A stretch of DNA of 64,000 bases from Knoellia sinensis KCTC 19936 (GTDB lineage: Bacteria > Actinomycetota > Actinomycetes > Actinomycetales > Dermatophilaceae): positions 186,001 to 250,000 of the forward strand of contig NZ_AVPJ01000003.1 of NCBI RefSeq assembly GCF_000768705.1. The letters run 5' to 3'. A program made the position numbers and the translations under genes. Positions within the stretch are counted from its first letter, which is position 1, and the number at the start of each line of letters is the position of its first letter. Of the stretch, positions 24,020 through 33,202 are shown in pieces. The notes beneath the pieces are model-generated. The model was given only the letters and a program-made list of their open reading frames with translations, made no database searches and was not told the DNA's origin.

Positions 24020-25135
24020 TCACGAGTGGATGGGGCCGTCCCTCTCCACGAGTCGGTCGCCGCGACCACCCCAACGCAGGGCGATGATCTCCGCGGCAAT
24101 CGACACAGCAGTCTCCTGCGGGGTCCGACCGCCGAGATCGAGCCCGATCGGGGACGACAGGCGGACCAGCTCGTCGTCTGTCAGACCAGCCTCCCGCAGC
24201 CGCTCCAGTCGCTCGTCGTGAGTGCGACGGGAGCCCATCGCTCCGATATAGGCCACCTCGGGCAGCCGCAGCGCCACCTCGAGCAACGGAACGTCGAACT
24301 TCGGGTCATGGGTGAGGACGCACAGGACCGTCCGGCCATCGATGCGACCGGCGTCAGCCTCGGCAGTCAGATAGGTGTGCGGCCACGAGACGACCACTTC
24401 GTCAGCCGCCGGCAACCTGACTGCGGTCGCGAACACCGGCCGCGCATCGCACACCGTCACGGCATACCCGAGGAAGTGGCCCACCTCCGCGACCGCCGCC
24501 GCGAAGTCGATGGCGCCGAAGACGATCATCCGCGGCTTGGGCGCATACGACGCGACGAAGACGCGCATCCCCTCACCGCGACGTTCGCCGTCGGGTCCGT
24601 AGGTCAGCGTCTCGGTCGTGCCCGACGCCAGCGCACCGCGAGTGTCATCGGTGACTGCTGCGTCCGCCCGCTCGCTGCCGAGTTCCCCCGTGGCCGAGTC
24701 GGGTCGCACGACGAGCCGGCGCCCCACCCAGGCCGGGTCGGGGTGCGCGACGACGGTCGCCACGGCCACCGGGCGCCCCGCGGCGATGTCGTCGGCGACT
24801 CCACCGAGTTCGGGGAAGGAGGCACGGTCCACCTTCTCGACGAAGACGTCGAGTTCGCCGCCGCACGTCAAACCGACCGTGTATGCCGTGTCGTCCGAGA
24901 TGCCGTAGTGCACGAGTTCCGGTGTTGCCGAGTTGAGCACCTCCTGACCGAGGTCGAAGACGGCACCCTCGACGCACCCACCCGACACCGACCCGACCGC
25001 GGTGCCATCAGACCCGACGAGCATCGATGCCCCTGCAGGGCGTGGTGATGAGCGGAAAGTGTCAACCACGGTGGCCATCGCCACCGGCTCGTCGGCGTCC
25101 CACCAGGCGCGCAGTTCGCTCAACACGTCACGCAT
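24020..25135 (-). CDS. XdhC/CoxI-type molybdenum cofactor maturation protein
   Basis: The 371 residues from ATG 25135 show the XdhC N-terminal domain (VDTFRSSPRPAGASMLV, then GSVSGGCVEGAVFD with the conserved GGCVE, and GLTCGGELDVFVE) and the C-terminal Rossmann XdhC_C domain (RMIVFGAIDFAAAVAEVGHF; YIGAMGSRRTHDERLERLR; SPIGLDLGGRTPQETAVSI). Family members bind molybdopterin and insert the sulfurated cofactor into xanthine-dehydrogenase-type enzymes. In the Rossmann motif GAIDFA replaces the more common GxGHxA. ATG 25135 overlaps the coxE-like stop by 8 bases. Confidence 0.9.
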   Translation of the reverse strand: MRDVLSELRAWWDADEPVAMATVVDTFRSSPRPAGASMLVGSDGTAVGSVSGGCVEGAVFDLGQEVLNSATPELVHYGISDDTAYTVGLTCGGELDVFVEKVDRASFPELGGVADDIAAGRPVAVATVVAHPDPAWVGRRLVVRPDSATGELGSERADAAVTDDTRGALASGTTETLTYGPDGERRGEGMRVFVASYAPKPRMIVFGAIDFAAAVAEVGHFLGYAVTVCDARPVFATAVRLPAADEVVVSWPHTYLTAEADAGRIDGRTVLCVLTHDPKFDVPLLEVALRLPEVAYIGAMGSRRTHDERLERLREAGLTDDELVRLSSPIGLDLGGRTPQETAVSIAAEIIALRWGGRGDRLVERDGPIHS

Positions 25136-26237
25136 GCTCGACAACCTCCATCAGCTCGGCGAACGCAGCCATCGAGTGGCCGGCCACAAAGGAGTCAACG
25201 TACGGAAGGGCCGCGACGATCCCGACTTGCACAGGCTCGTAGGCGTCGTGGCCACGATGCGGGTTGGCCCAGACGACATGATGCGCGAGCCCGTGCAGGC
25301 GGCGCATCTGCACGGCGAGACCCGCCGGGTCCTCCCGCTCCCACCCGTCGCTGACGAGCACGACGACTGCTCCTCGAGCCATGCCGCGCCGCCCCCAGCG
25401 ATCGAGGAACGCCTTGAGTCCGTGGGCCAGTCGCGTGCCACCCGACCAGTCGGGAATCGTTCGACCCGCAGCGACCAGGGCCCGGTCCGGGTCAGGGTGC
25501 TGCAGGCCGGCCGTCACGTGGGTGAGCCGTGTCCCGAGGGTGAAGACCTCGACGTGACCAGTGCTGCGCACCCACACGTGCCCCAACCGCAGCAACGAAT
25601 CGGCGTAGGCGCTCATGGATCCGGAGACGTCGATCAGCAGGACGACCCGACGGGGACGCTCCGCGCGCCGACGCCACTTGATCGGTCCGGGCTCACCGTG
25701 CCGGCGCAGCATCTCGCGCAGGGTCGCACGGGCGTCCACGCGTCCTTTGGCAGCGGCCGCGAGGCGATGCGTTCGCCGTCGCGGTGGTCGCGGGCGGAGA
25801 TCGGCGAACATCCGCGCGAGCGTCGCCCGCTCAATCGCCGAAAGTGACGCGATATCCCTGTGCCGCAGCACTTCCATGGCACTCGCCCGCGCTCGGACCT
25901 CGTCGAGACTCTCGTCGTCGCCACCCTCCTGCGACGACTCCGCGTCACCGAGGTCGGCCATCGCTTCGGGCGGTCGCGATGGTCGGCGGCGCACTGCTGC
26001 CGGTCGTTCGGCACCGAACCACGCGGCATACACGAGGTCGTATCTCTCGAGATCGGAAGGTGAGCCGCAGAGCGTGGCCCGCCCAGCGGCATACACGCCG
26101 GCCTGATCCTCGAGGCCGACGGTCGCGGCGGCGAGCAGGAAGGTGCGTTCCCGGTCGGCTGTGACCGGCACGCCCGCTGCTCGGAGAGCGCGCGCGAACC
26201 CGAGGAGGATCTCCTCGGGAGGACGGACCCGGATCAC
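25128..26237 (-). CDS. coxE: CoxE-like VWA-domain protein
   Basis: The 369 residues from GTG 26237 start with an alpha-helical segment (VRPPEEILLGFARALRAAG), a charged linker, and a C-terminal VWA domain with MIDAS motif LLIDVSGSMSAYA near residues 200-212 and SDGWERED. CoxE proteins work with the MoxR ATPase CoxD in maturation of the CODH active site. The gene lies 8 bases after coxD, giving the usual coxD-coxE pair. Confidence 0.9.
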   Translation of the reverse strand: MIRVRPPEEILLGFARALRAAGVPVTADRERTFLLAAATVGLEDQAGVYAAGRATLCGSPSDLERYDLVYAAWFGAERPAAVRRRPSRPPEAMADLGDAESSQEGGDDESLDEVRARASAMEVLRHRDIASLSAIERATLARMFADLRPRPPRRRTHRLAAAAKGRVDARATLREMLRRHGEPGPIKWRRRAERPRRVVLLIDVSGSMSAYADSLLRLGHVWVRSTGHVEVFTLGTRLTHVTAGLQHPDPDRALVAAGRTIPDWSGGTRLAHGLKAFLDRWGRRGMARGAVVVLVSDGWEREDPAGLAVQMRRLHGLAHHVVWANPHRGHDAYEPVQVGIVAALPYVDSFVAGHSMAAFAELMEVVEHA

Positions 26238-26244
26238 CGCGGAC

Positions 26245-27120
26245 TCACCGCGCGAGGATGCGATCGAGAGCGGCGCGGACGCGTTCGAAGTCCTCGCGAT
26301 ACTTCACCGCGACGCCGAGAGATGCCGCAGCCGAGGCAGTGTCGAGGTCGCGCACGCCCAACTCGTGAAGGGCGCGCGCCCAGTCCAGGGTCTCGGCGAC
26401 GCCGGGCGGCTTGAGCAACTCGGTGTCGACGCGGATGGCGTGGATGGTGCGGACCGCCTGCTCCGCGAGAGCGTGCGGAACCTCGGGCGCACGGGATCGA
26501 ACAATTGCGAGTTCGCGCTCGAGAGAAGGGTGTTCGAGCCAGTGATAGAGGCAGCGCCGCTTGAGGGCGTCATGCACCTCGCGCGTGCGGTTGGAGGTGA
26601 GCACGACCAGCGGGGGCGTCTCCGCCCGAACCGTGCCGAGCTCCGGGATGCTCACCTGCCACGTGGACAGGACCTCGAGAAGGAACGCCTCGAACTCGTC
26701 GTCAGCACGATCGATCTCGTCGACGAGCAGGACAGCCGGTGCCTCTCGCAGGGCCCGGAGAATGGGGCGAGCGACGAGGAAGCGTTCATCGAACAGACCA
26801 GACTCGATCTCCTCGAGGGACGCGGCGCCCTCGACCGCCTCCACTGCGCGCAGGTGGAGAATCTGGCGCGGGAAGTCCCAGTCATAGAGCGCCTGGGACG
26901 CGTCGATGCCCTCGTGGCACTGCAGCCGGATGAGGGGCACCCCGCCGGCTTCGGCCAACGCCTCCGCCAACGAGGTCTTGCCTGTGCCCGGTTCCCCTTC
27001 GAGGAGCAATGGCCGGTGCAGCCGGGTCGCGAGCCACGCGACCGTGGCCAAGGCCTCGTCAGCGAGGTAGCCGGTGCCGTCGAGGGCCGCGCTCAGATCC
27101 GCTGCCGAGGAGAACTCCAT
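26245..27120 (-). CDS. coxD: MoxR-type AAA+ ATPase CoxD
   Basis: The 291-residue AAA+ protein contains Walker A GEPGTGKTSLAEAL near residues 41-54, Walker B AVLLVDEIDRADDEF near 128-142, sensor 1 VLTSNRTRE and sensor 2 region. It belongs to the MoxR/CoxD subgroup, chaperone ATPases that act with a VWA partner to insert metal clusters; in CODH it serves sulfuration and Cu loading. Since this cluster is form II, the Cu step may not apply. Confidence 0.92.
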   Translation of the reverse strand: MEFSSAADLSAALDGTGYLADEALATVAWLATRLHRPLLLEGEPGTGKTSLAEALAEAGGVPLIRLQCHEGIDASQALYDWDFPRQILHLRAVEAVEGAASLEEIESGLFDERFLVARPILRALREAPAVLLVDEIDRADDEFEAFLLEVLSTWQVSIPELGTVRAETPPLVVLTSNRTREVHDALKRRCLYHWLEHPSLERELAIVRSRAPEVPHALAEQAVRTIHAIRVDTELLKPPGVAETLDWARALHELGVRDLDTASAAASLGVAVKYREDFERVRAALDRILAR

Positions 27121-27144
27121 CGGCTCATCATGTCCTGCGCACGG

Positions 27145-27729
27145 TCACACGTCACAGGGACGGTCGATGTCGCGCCCGGTCGCGAGGTCCCCGCACTCCA
27201 CCAAGTGCGGCCGGTGACGGTCGAGGTAGTCGCGTGCGCCATGGTCGCCCGTGGCGTGCATTCTCACTGGCGCCCAGTGGTCACGGCCGATGAGGACCGG
27301 GTGACCGGCCCGACCGTCGTAGGCCGCGCGGGCCAGCACTCCGTCGAGGTCCCCGTCGACGGCGCCCAAGAGGCGCTCATGCACCTCGACACCGACATCG
27401 GGAAGGTCGACCAGCATCAGCAGCACAGCGCGAGCATCGGTGTCCTGCAACACATCCAGCCCCGCCCGAAGAGACGCGCCCATCCCCTCATCCCAATTGG
27501 GCGCCTCAACGACGTGACCGCCCGCGCGTTCGGCGCGGGCGGTCACGTTCGGTGCAGCGGAGCCGACGACGACATGCACGTCAGCGACCCCAGCAACTTG
27601 GAGGCGTTCGACAGCCATCTCGACAAGAGAGGGTCCCGTCGGGGACAGCCGAAGCAGCGCCTTGGGTCCTCCCATACGCCGCCCGGCTCCCGCCGCGAGA
27701 ACGAGTCCTACGACCCGCGCATCCGCCAT
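27145..27729 (-). CDS. MocA-like nucleotidyltransferase for molybdenum cofactor
   Basis: The 194-residue protein begins VVGLVLAAGAGRRMGGPKAL, the glycosyltransferase-A-type nucleotide-binding loop of MobA/MocA proteins, and continues APNWDEGMGASLRAGLDVL and MLVDLPDVGVEV, with the metal-binding Asp in the DLPD motif. MocA adds CMP (MobA adds GMP) to molybdopterin; xanthine-oxidase-family enzymes in many bacteria use the cytosine dinucleotide form. First gene of the cox operon; ATG 27729 is 24 bases upstream of coxD. Confidence 0.85.
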   Translation of the reverse strand: MADARVVGLVLAAGAGRRMGGPKALLRLSPTGPSLVEMAVERLQVAGVADVHVVVGSAAPNVTARAERAGGHVVEAPNWDEGMGASLRAGLDVLQDTDARAVLLMLVDLPDVGVEVHERLLGAVDGDLDGVLARAAYDGRAGHPVLIGRDHWAPVRMHATGDHGARDYLDRHRPHLVECGDLATGRDIDRPCDV

Positions 27730-27838
27730 TGGGCCACTGTGCCAGTTGAAAGGGCCTCAGCGTGTCCCAACAGCCCACAGAGTCGTCGTACCTGACACTT
27801 CGTTGCCGACCGCGATCGCGCTGGGCACGCCCCCGTTC

Positions 27839-27960
27839 TCTCCCGCAACGTCAGTGGGAACGGTCGCTAGAGGTGCCGTTGACGCTGACGCTACGGGGTA
27901 GCTCTCCCGCAACGTCAGTGGGAACGGTCGCTAGAGGTGCCGTTGACGCTGACGTTGCGG
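27839..27960. repeat. Tandem pair of 58-bp hairpin units
   Basis: Units 27839-27896 and 27903-27960 start 64 bases apart and differ at only two positions. Each can fold: in unit 2 CCGCAACGTCAG (27907-27918) pairs perfectly with CTGACGTTGCGG (27949-27960), and AACGG inside pairs with CCGTT. In unit 1 the right arm has two changes (CTGACGCTACGG). The pair lies between the divergent-facing cox promoter (27730 onward) and the end of the membrane-protein gene at 27996. It could be a terminator duplicate or a mobile hairpin element. Confidence 0.75.
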
Positions 27961-27995
27961 AGGGGGCGGGGCCAGCGATCGTGCCGAGACCGTGC

Positions 27996-28718
27996 TCAGG
28001 CGTGGCGGCTTCGGAAGGCGCGCACGCCAAGGTCAGCGCCGACGATGACCGGCCAGAAGAACCACCCGAAGAGGGCGACGTGCAGTGGAACCTGCGCCGC
28101 GTCACTGCCCATGACCAACAAGGGGATCGTGACGAACTCGGCCCCCGCGATGACGAGCCCGAGCAGGGCCACCGGGCGGCTGAGGAAGCGGTCCCTCAGA
28201 GCGATGAGGGACACGAGTCCCACCATCGAGCAGGTGACAACGAGGGTCAACGTCCCCAACATGTCGGCGACGAGCCCGACGTTGAACAGCGTCTGGACCG
28301 CAGAGTCGCTGAGGGCCGTGATCGGCTGGAGAACCCACGCCGAATAGACGCTGGCGAAGAACAGCATCTGCACCGCCGCGAGCGCCCCCGCGAGAGTGAC
28401 GAAGCGAGCAGCGAGGTTCCGTGACCGGACCGATCCGACGAGTTCGGCGAGCACCCCCACGAGCGTGAGGAGGGCGATGACACCGATCAGGCCGCTCAGG
28501 GCATTCACGGTCAAGGTTCCGGTGTTCACGGCGGCGTAGTTGCGGATCTCCGCCACGGTGGCGTTGCCTGTGACGGGCCCCTCAGGTGTCGTGGCGCCGA
28601 ACGCGGCCACGAGCCAGGCGAGGCCGGCGAGCGCGCCCGTGCGATGGAGCGATCGCCTCCTGGCGATCCCTGTGCCCGGTGTGGCTTCGGTAGCGCTGAC
28701 TGAGGTTGCGGTGCTCAT
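27996..28718 (-). CDS. Six- to seven-span membrane protein (DUF4386-like)
   Basis: The 240-residue protein has an N-terminal cytoplasmic tail rich in Ser/Thr/Arg and six or seven hydrophobic helices: near residues 28-45, 75-95, 103-125, 140-168, 178-198 and 210-230. The overall pattern resembles DUF4386 proteins but I cannot confirm the family. It faces the sensor kinase gene at 28921 across a 202-base divergent region, so it is a plausible target of that two-component system. Confidence 0.65.
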   Translation of the reverse strand: MSTATSVSATEATPGTGIARRRSLHRTGALAGLAWLVAAFGATTPEGPVTGNATVAEIRNYAAVNTGTLTVNALSGLIGVIALLTLVGVLAELVGSVRSRNLAARFVTLAGALAAVQMLFFASVYSAWVLQPITALSDSAVQTLFNVGLVADMLGTLTLVVTCSMVGLVSLIALRDRFLSRPVALLGLVIAGAEFVTIPLLVMGSDAAQVPLHVALFGWFFWPVIVGADLGVRAFRSRHA

Positions 28719-28920
28719 GGGAGGTCCTTTCCTGGGGGTTCTGGGTCTGCCCTTTCAGCGTCGGGCGGCTCCCGTCCCCCGCACGAGTGACGATCGCCCT
28801 CGTGCCGCCCGTCCCTGCGCCCGCTCGGCAAAGGACGGATGTCCCTGTCAGGCGGGACCCCGAGTCGCTAGCGTCGATGCATTGCAGCGTCCACGCGCGA
28901 CGGGCATCGAGGAGGTGAGC

Positions 28921-30921
28921 GTGTCGACCCCCACCGATCCTCGGCGCACCGCCGGAACCCTCGTCGCAGCAGGGGTCGGCGCCACCGTCGCGGTCAGCGC
29001 CGCTCTGGCCGGACGCCTGTCCGGCACGACGCCCCTCTCGGCAACCGACACGGTGTGGTTCCTCAGCTTCATGGCCTTCCCGCTCGTGGGCGCGTTCCTC
29101 GTGCGGCGCCGTCCCGAACTCGCCATCGGCTGGGTCTATCTCGGCGTGGGCGTCGCGCAGGCGGCGGCGGGCGCCTTCCAACTCGTCAGCGGGCACGTGC
29201 TCGCCCGTGGTGAGACGTCGGGCGCGGCATGGACCCATCTGCTCGCCAACGCCGCGTTCGGGACGGCGTGGATGCTCGCGACCACGGTGGCGCTGTTGGT
29301 CTTCCCCTTGGGTGATCGGGCGCCACGAGGCCGACGCACCTTGGTCGCCGCGGCACTCGTGGGCTTCATCGTGACGATTGTCGGCTACGCCCTGGCGATC
29401 GGCCCCTTGGACGGGGACACCACCCTCGAGAGTCCGCTCGCGATCCCGGCCCTCGGGCCGTGGCCGCGGCGCATCTCGGACACCGCCGTCCTCGCCATGC
29501 TCCTGGTGACCGTGGCCGCCCTGGTTCGTCTCGTCGTGGCTTGGCGACGTGCGGTGGAGCCGACCCGCACGCGCCTCATGTGGCTCGCCTTCGGCGCTCT
29601 CGTTGCTCTCCTCGCGGCAGCGGTCGGGAGTCTTCTGCTGCCCTTCGGGCCGAGTTGGGTGGGCACGATCACCGAGGCCGTGGTGGTCGCGGCATTGCCC
29701 ATCGCGACCGGCATCGCGCTATTGCGTGGCGGACTTTTCGACGTCGCGGTGGTTCTCGACCGGACGATCGTGTATGCCGTCCTCACCGGTCTCGTGCTCG
29801 CCACCTATTTCGCCTCGCTCGCCATCGCGACCAACCTCCTCGGCGAGGAGGCCGGGCGCGGGGCCTCACTGCTCGCGAGCGCGGCGGTGGCAGTGTTCCT
29901 CGGTCCGGTGAAGGGGTGGCTGCACCGCCGGGTCGAGCGTCTCCTCTATGGCGACTGGGCCCAGCCCTATCGGGTCCTCGCAAACCTCGCCGAGAAGCTC
30001 GAACGGAGCACCGCCGTCGACGACCTCATCGCGACCGTGACCGACACGATCAAGCACACGCTGCGCCTCCCCTTCGTCGAGGTTGCCCTCGGCGCACCGC
30101 GAGCGGCGCTCCCGCCAGGAGTCGTGAGCCTTCCCCTCGTGACGCATGGCCGCCAGGAGGGACAGCTGCTGGTCGGACGCCGGAGCGGGCAGGCCGCCTT
30201 CGACCCGCGCGAGCTGCAGTTGCTCGAGGACCTTGCCCGGCAAGTGGCGCGAGAGGTGCGGGTCGCCCGCCTCGCGACCGACCTCCAGGAGTCACGCGAG
30301 CGCCTCGTCCGGGCACGTGAGGACGAGCGCCTTCGAGTGCGGCGCGACCTTCATGACGGCATAGGACCGACTCTTGCAGCGGCGAGCCTCCAGGTGGATG
30401 CCCTCCGGGAGCTGTGGCAACCCGAGGAGCCGCGCGCTCAGGAACTCCTCGACCGGGTCAAGGACGAGATCGCCCAGTCGGTCCAGGACGTCCGGCATGT
30501 CGTCGAGGGGCTTCGGCCGCCGGCACTCGATGATCTCGGGCTGTCCGGCGTGGTCCGGGAACACGCTCGCACCCTCGCCGCAGCGGGGCTGGTCGTCGAC
30601 GTCGACTGTCCTGACACCCTGTCCGTGCCCGGAGCAGCAGCCGAGGTGGCGGCCTACCGCATCGTCACCGAATCGCTCACGAACGTTGTCCGGCATTCGG
30701 GCGCCACGCGGTGCCGCGTCACGCTCGACGTGAAGCAGGGATGGCTGATCCTCGAGGTCGTCGACAACGGGGCGAGCCGGGTGGACACCCGTTCCGGCAC
30801 GGGCGTCGGACTCGAGTCGATGCGCGAGCGAGCCGCCGAACTCGGCGGAAGCCTCACGGTCGCATCCCGTCCCGGAGGCGGCACTGTCGTCTCGGGGCGC
30901 ATCCCTGTCGGAGGTGCCTGA
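28921..30921 (+). CDS. NarL-type membrane sensor histidine kinase with GAF domain
   Basis: The 666 residues from GTG 28921 (GAGGAGG just upstream) show about eight transmembrane helices in the first 330 residues, a GAF-like domain around 350-440 (EKLERSTAVDDLIATVTDTI; RQEGQLLVGRRS), a coiled linker, the HisKA_3 dimerisation motif with phospho-His in RRDLHDGIGPTLAAASLQV near residue 479, and a HATPase_c domain (ESLTNVVRHS; GVGLESMRERA; GGGTVVSG). The signal is probably membrane-derived. Its stop overlaps the regulator ATG by one base (TGATG). Confidence 0.9.
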   Translation: MSTPTDPRRTAGTLVAAGVGATVAVSAALAGRLSGTTPLSATDTVWFLSFMAFPLVGAFLVRRRPELAIGWVYLGVGVAQAAAGAFQLVSGHVLARGETSGAAWTHLLANAAFGTAWMLATTVALLVFPLGDRAPRGRRTLVAAALVGFIVTIVGYALAIGPLDGDTTLESPLAIPALGPWPRRISDTAVLAMLLVTVAALVRLVVAWRRAVEPTRTRLMWLAFGALVALLAAAVGSLLLPFGPSWVGTITEAVVVAALPIATGIALLRGGLFDVAVVLDRTIVYAVLTGLVLATYFASLAIATNLLGEEAGRGASLLASAAVAVFLGPVKGWLHRRVERLLYGDWAQPYRVLANLAEKLERSTAVDDLIATVTDTIKHTLRLPFVEVALGAPRAALPPGVVSLPLVTHGRQEGQLLVGRRSGQAAFDPRELQLLEDLARQVAREVRVARLATDLQESRERLVRAREDERLRVRRDLHDGIGPTLAAASLQVDALRELWQPEEPRAQELLDRVKDEIAQSVQDVRHVVEGLRPPALDDLGLSGVVREHARTLAAAGLVVDVDCPDTLSVPGAAAEVAAYRIVTESLTNVVRHSGATRCRVTLDVKQGWLILEVVDNGASRVDTRSGTGVGLESMRERAAELGGSLTVASRPGGGTVVSGRIPVGGA

Positions 30922-31559
30922 TGGCCGTGCGCGTCCTCATCGTCGATGACCATCCGATCTTCCGCGACGGCCTGCGAGCCGCACTGGAGGGCGAACCCAC
31001 GATCGAGGTCGTGGGCGACGCCGAGGACGGGGACCAGGCCTTGGTGCGGATTCGCGAACTGCGCCCCGACGTCGCCCTGATGGACCTCAACATGCCCGGC
31101 CGGTCCGGGATCGAGGTGACCCGAGCGCTCGCCTCGACCCACCCTGACGTCAGAGTCCTCGTCCTCACGATGCAGGCGGACGACGAATCGGTCTTCGCCG
31201 CGGTGAGGGCGGGTGCCGCGGGGTACCTCCTCAAGGGCGCCGGCCGGCAGGACGTCATCCGGGCGATCGTGGGAGTTTCGGAGGGCGAAGCGATCTTCGG
31301 CCCGGCCGTGGCGGCACGCATCCTCGACCACTTCGCGGGTCGGACCCCCGCCACGCCCTTCCCCGAGTTGACCGACCGCGAGCGCGAGATCCTCGACCTC
31401 GTCGCCGCGGGCCTCGGAAACCAGGCCATTGGAGCGCGAATGCACCTTGCGCCCAAGACCATTCGCAACAATGTCTCGACGATCCTTCAGAAGTTGCACG
31501 CCGCCGACCGCGGCGAGGCGATCGCGAAGGCACGCGGACAAGGACTGGGACACACATGA
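30921..31559 (+). CDS. NarL/FixJ response regulator
   Basis: The 212-residue regulator has a receiver domain (VLIVDDHPIFRDGL; phospho-Asp in VALMDLNMPGRSG; LTMQADD; conserved Lys in GYLLKGAG) and a LuxR-type helix-turn-helix (LTDREREILDLVAAGLGNQ, KTIRNNVSTILQKLH). ATG 30921 is coupled to the kinase stop, and its own stop overlaps the alcohol dehydrogenase ATG as ATGA, so all three are one transcript. Confidence 0.92.
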   Translation: MAVRVLIVDDHPIFRDGLRAALEGEPTIEVVGDAEDGDQALVRIRELRPDVALMDLNMPGRSGIEVTRALASTHPDVRVLVLTMQADDESVFAAVRAGAAGYLLKGAGRQDVIRAIVGVSEGEAIFGPAVAARILDHFAGRTPATPFPELTDREREILDLVAAGLGNQAIGARMHLAPKTIRNNVSTILQKLHAADRGEAIAKARGQGLGHT

Positions 31560-32695
31560 CGATCACGACGAAGGCCGCGGTGCTGCGGCATGCCACAGAC
31601 TCACATCCGTTCGCCGAGTCGTCCCCCTTGCGCGTTGAGGAGGTCACCCTCGACGGCCCCGGTCCGGGCGAGGTGCTCGTTCGGATCACCGCCGCCGGCC
31701 TGTGCCACTCGGACTTGTCCGTGGTCAATGGTGACCGGCCGCGCCCGCTGCCGATGGTGCTCGGCCACGAGGCTGCCGGGGTCGTCGAGGAGGTCGGCGC
31801 CGGCGTCACGGAGGTCGCGGTCGGCGATCGCGTCGTCTGCTCCTACGTCCCTTCGTGCGGCACCTGTGCCGAGTGCGCCGGTGGGCACCCTGTGCGGTGC
31901 GCGGACGCCCAGGCAGCGAACCGGGAGGCGCGTCTCGTCAGCGGTCGGCGACCGTTCCGCGACGCGACCGGTGCCGAACTGCACCATCACCTTGGCGTCT
32001 CCGCGTTCTCAGAGCTCACCGTGCTCTCCCCCCGCTCCCTCGTCCCCGTCCCGGACGAGGTCCCGCTCGACGTCGCCGCCGTCTTCGGATGCGCGGTGCT
32101 CACCGGTGCCGGCGCCGTCCTCAACACCGCGCAGGTCCGCCCGGGCGAGCCCGTGGCCGTCATCGGACTCGGCGGGGTGGGGATCTCGGCGGTCATGGCC
32201 GCAGCCTTGGCGGGCGCCCACCCCGTCATCGCCGTCGACACCGTCGAGTCCAAGCTCGCCTCCGCCAAGGAGGTCGGCGCCACCCACGGTGTCCTCGCCG
32301 GCCAGAGCGCCGCCGACGAGATCCGCGACCTCACCGGCGGTGGCGTTGCCGCGGCGATCGAAGCCGCAGGGCACCCAGCGGCCCTTGCCACGGCATACGC
32401 CGCGACGAAGGTGGGCGGACGAGTCGTCGTCGCCGGACTCCCCCACCCCAAACACACCATCGACGTCCCGATCGCCGCGCTCGTCGGGGAGGAGAAGGCC
32501 ATCCTCGGGTCCTACATGGGGTCGTCCGTTCCCCGGCGCGACCTCCCGCGACTCTTCGATCTGTATGCCGCTGGGTTGCTTCGCGCGGACGCGCTCGTCA
32601 CCGCGAACCACGTGCCTCTGGACGACATCAATACCGCCCTCGACCGTCTCCACGACGGCACCGAGGTCCGCCAGATCATCACGCCAAACGGGTGA
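31556..32695 (+). CDS. Zinc-dependent alcohol dehydrogenase
   Basis: The 379-residue MDR enzyme has catalytic-zinc ligands in AGLCHSDLSVV and GHEAAGVVEEVG, the structural-zinc loop CGTCAECAGGHPVRC near residues 98-112, and the NAD-binding motif GLGGVGISAVMAA near 202-214 with an Asp at the end of strand 2 (AVDTVESK), which favours NAD. It belongs to the group of class III/aryl-alcohol dehydrogenases; the substrate is not evident. Being translationally coupled to a response regulator is unusual for such an enzyme and suggests its expression tracks the signalling system. Confidence 0.9.
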   Translation: MTITTKAAVLRHATDSHPFAESSPLRVEEVTLDGPGPGEVLVRITAAGLCHSDLSVVNGDRPRPLPMVLGHEAAGVVEEVGAGVTEVAVGDRVVCSYVPSCGTCAECAGGHPVRCADAQAANREARLVSGRRPFRDATGAELHHHLGVSAFSELTVLSPRSLVPVPDEVPLDVAAVFGCAVLTGAGAVLNTAQVRPGEPVAVIGLGGVGISAVMAAALAGAHPVIAVDTVESKLASAKEVGATHGVLAGQSAADEIRDLTGGGVAAAIEAAGHPAALATAYAATKVGGRVVVAGLPHPKHTIDVPIAALVGEEKAILGSYMGSSVPRRDLPRLFDLYAAGLLRADALVTANHVPLDDINTALDRLHDGTEVRQIITPNG

Positions 32696-32719
32696 GCCTG
32701 GGGCGCTGCCAGCACTCTG

Positions 32720-33202
32720 TCAGTAGTCGATCGGCCAGTCGCCGGTGAGGACGGCAAAGAGGACGAAGGCGACCCACGCGGCGATGACGGCGAGCCCGCT
32801 CGCGACGACGAAGGCTGCTGCGGGACTGGTCGTTCGCTCGCGAGCGGCGACACCGAGGGTGAGCACAGCCGCCCCGAGAATGAGCTGGTGAGCAGAGTAC
32901 GGAACGGCGAGGCCCAAGAAGGCGACGAGTGCCAGCACCACGCTGGCCCGAACGACATTCGGACCTCGAAGCGCACGCCGCACCACGAGGGCGAAGACGA
33001 GCAACCCGAGCACGATGCCCTCGACCACGGCGGCGACGGCGTTCTCGAGGAACATCTGCCAACCGGGCCACTCGTTGACGACGAGGTTGCCCAACAGAGC
33101 CCTGGTGACCACGGTGACCGTGACCGCGGCGAGGCCGACGGATCGTGCGGACGGACTCCGCGAAACGACGGTGCTCGGGTCGGCCGAGAGAGTGTGCGAC
33201 AT
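32720..33202 (-). CDS. Four-span membrane protein
   Basis: The 160 residues from ATG 33202 have a Ser/Thr-rich N-terminus and four or five hydrophobic segments (about 25-40, 55-78, 85-105, 108-122, 135-155). I recognise no family. It is divergent from the kinase gene at 33377 and convergent with the alcohol dehydrogenase; the in-frame extension to 33271 lacks a ribosome-binding site. The arrangement mirrors the membrane-protein gene opposite the kinase at 28921. Confidence 0.6.
   Translation of the reverse strand: MSHTLSADPSTVVSRSPSARSVGLAAVTVTVVTRALLGNLVVNEWPGWQMFLENAVAAVVEGIVLGLLVFALVVRRALRGPNVVRASVVLALVAFLGLAVPYSAHQLILGAAVLTLGVAARERTTSPAAAFVVASGLAVIAAWVAFVLFAVLTGDWPIDY

Noticed and set aside
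27839-27960. CRISPR-like repeats
   Set aside because: Only two units, each self-complementary, separated by 6 bases and not by unique spacers.
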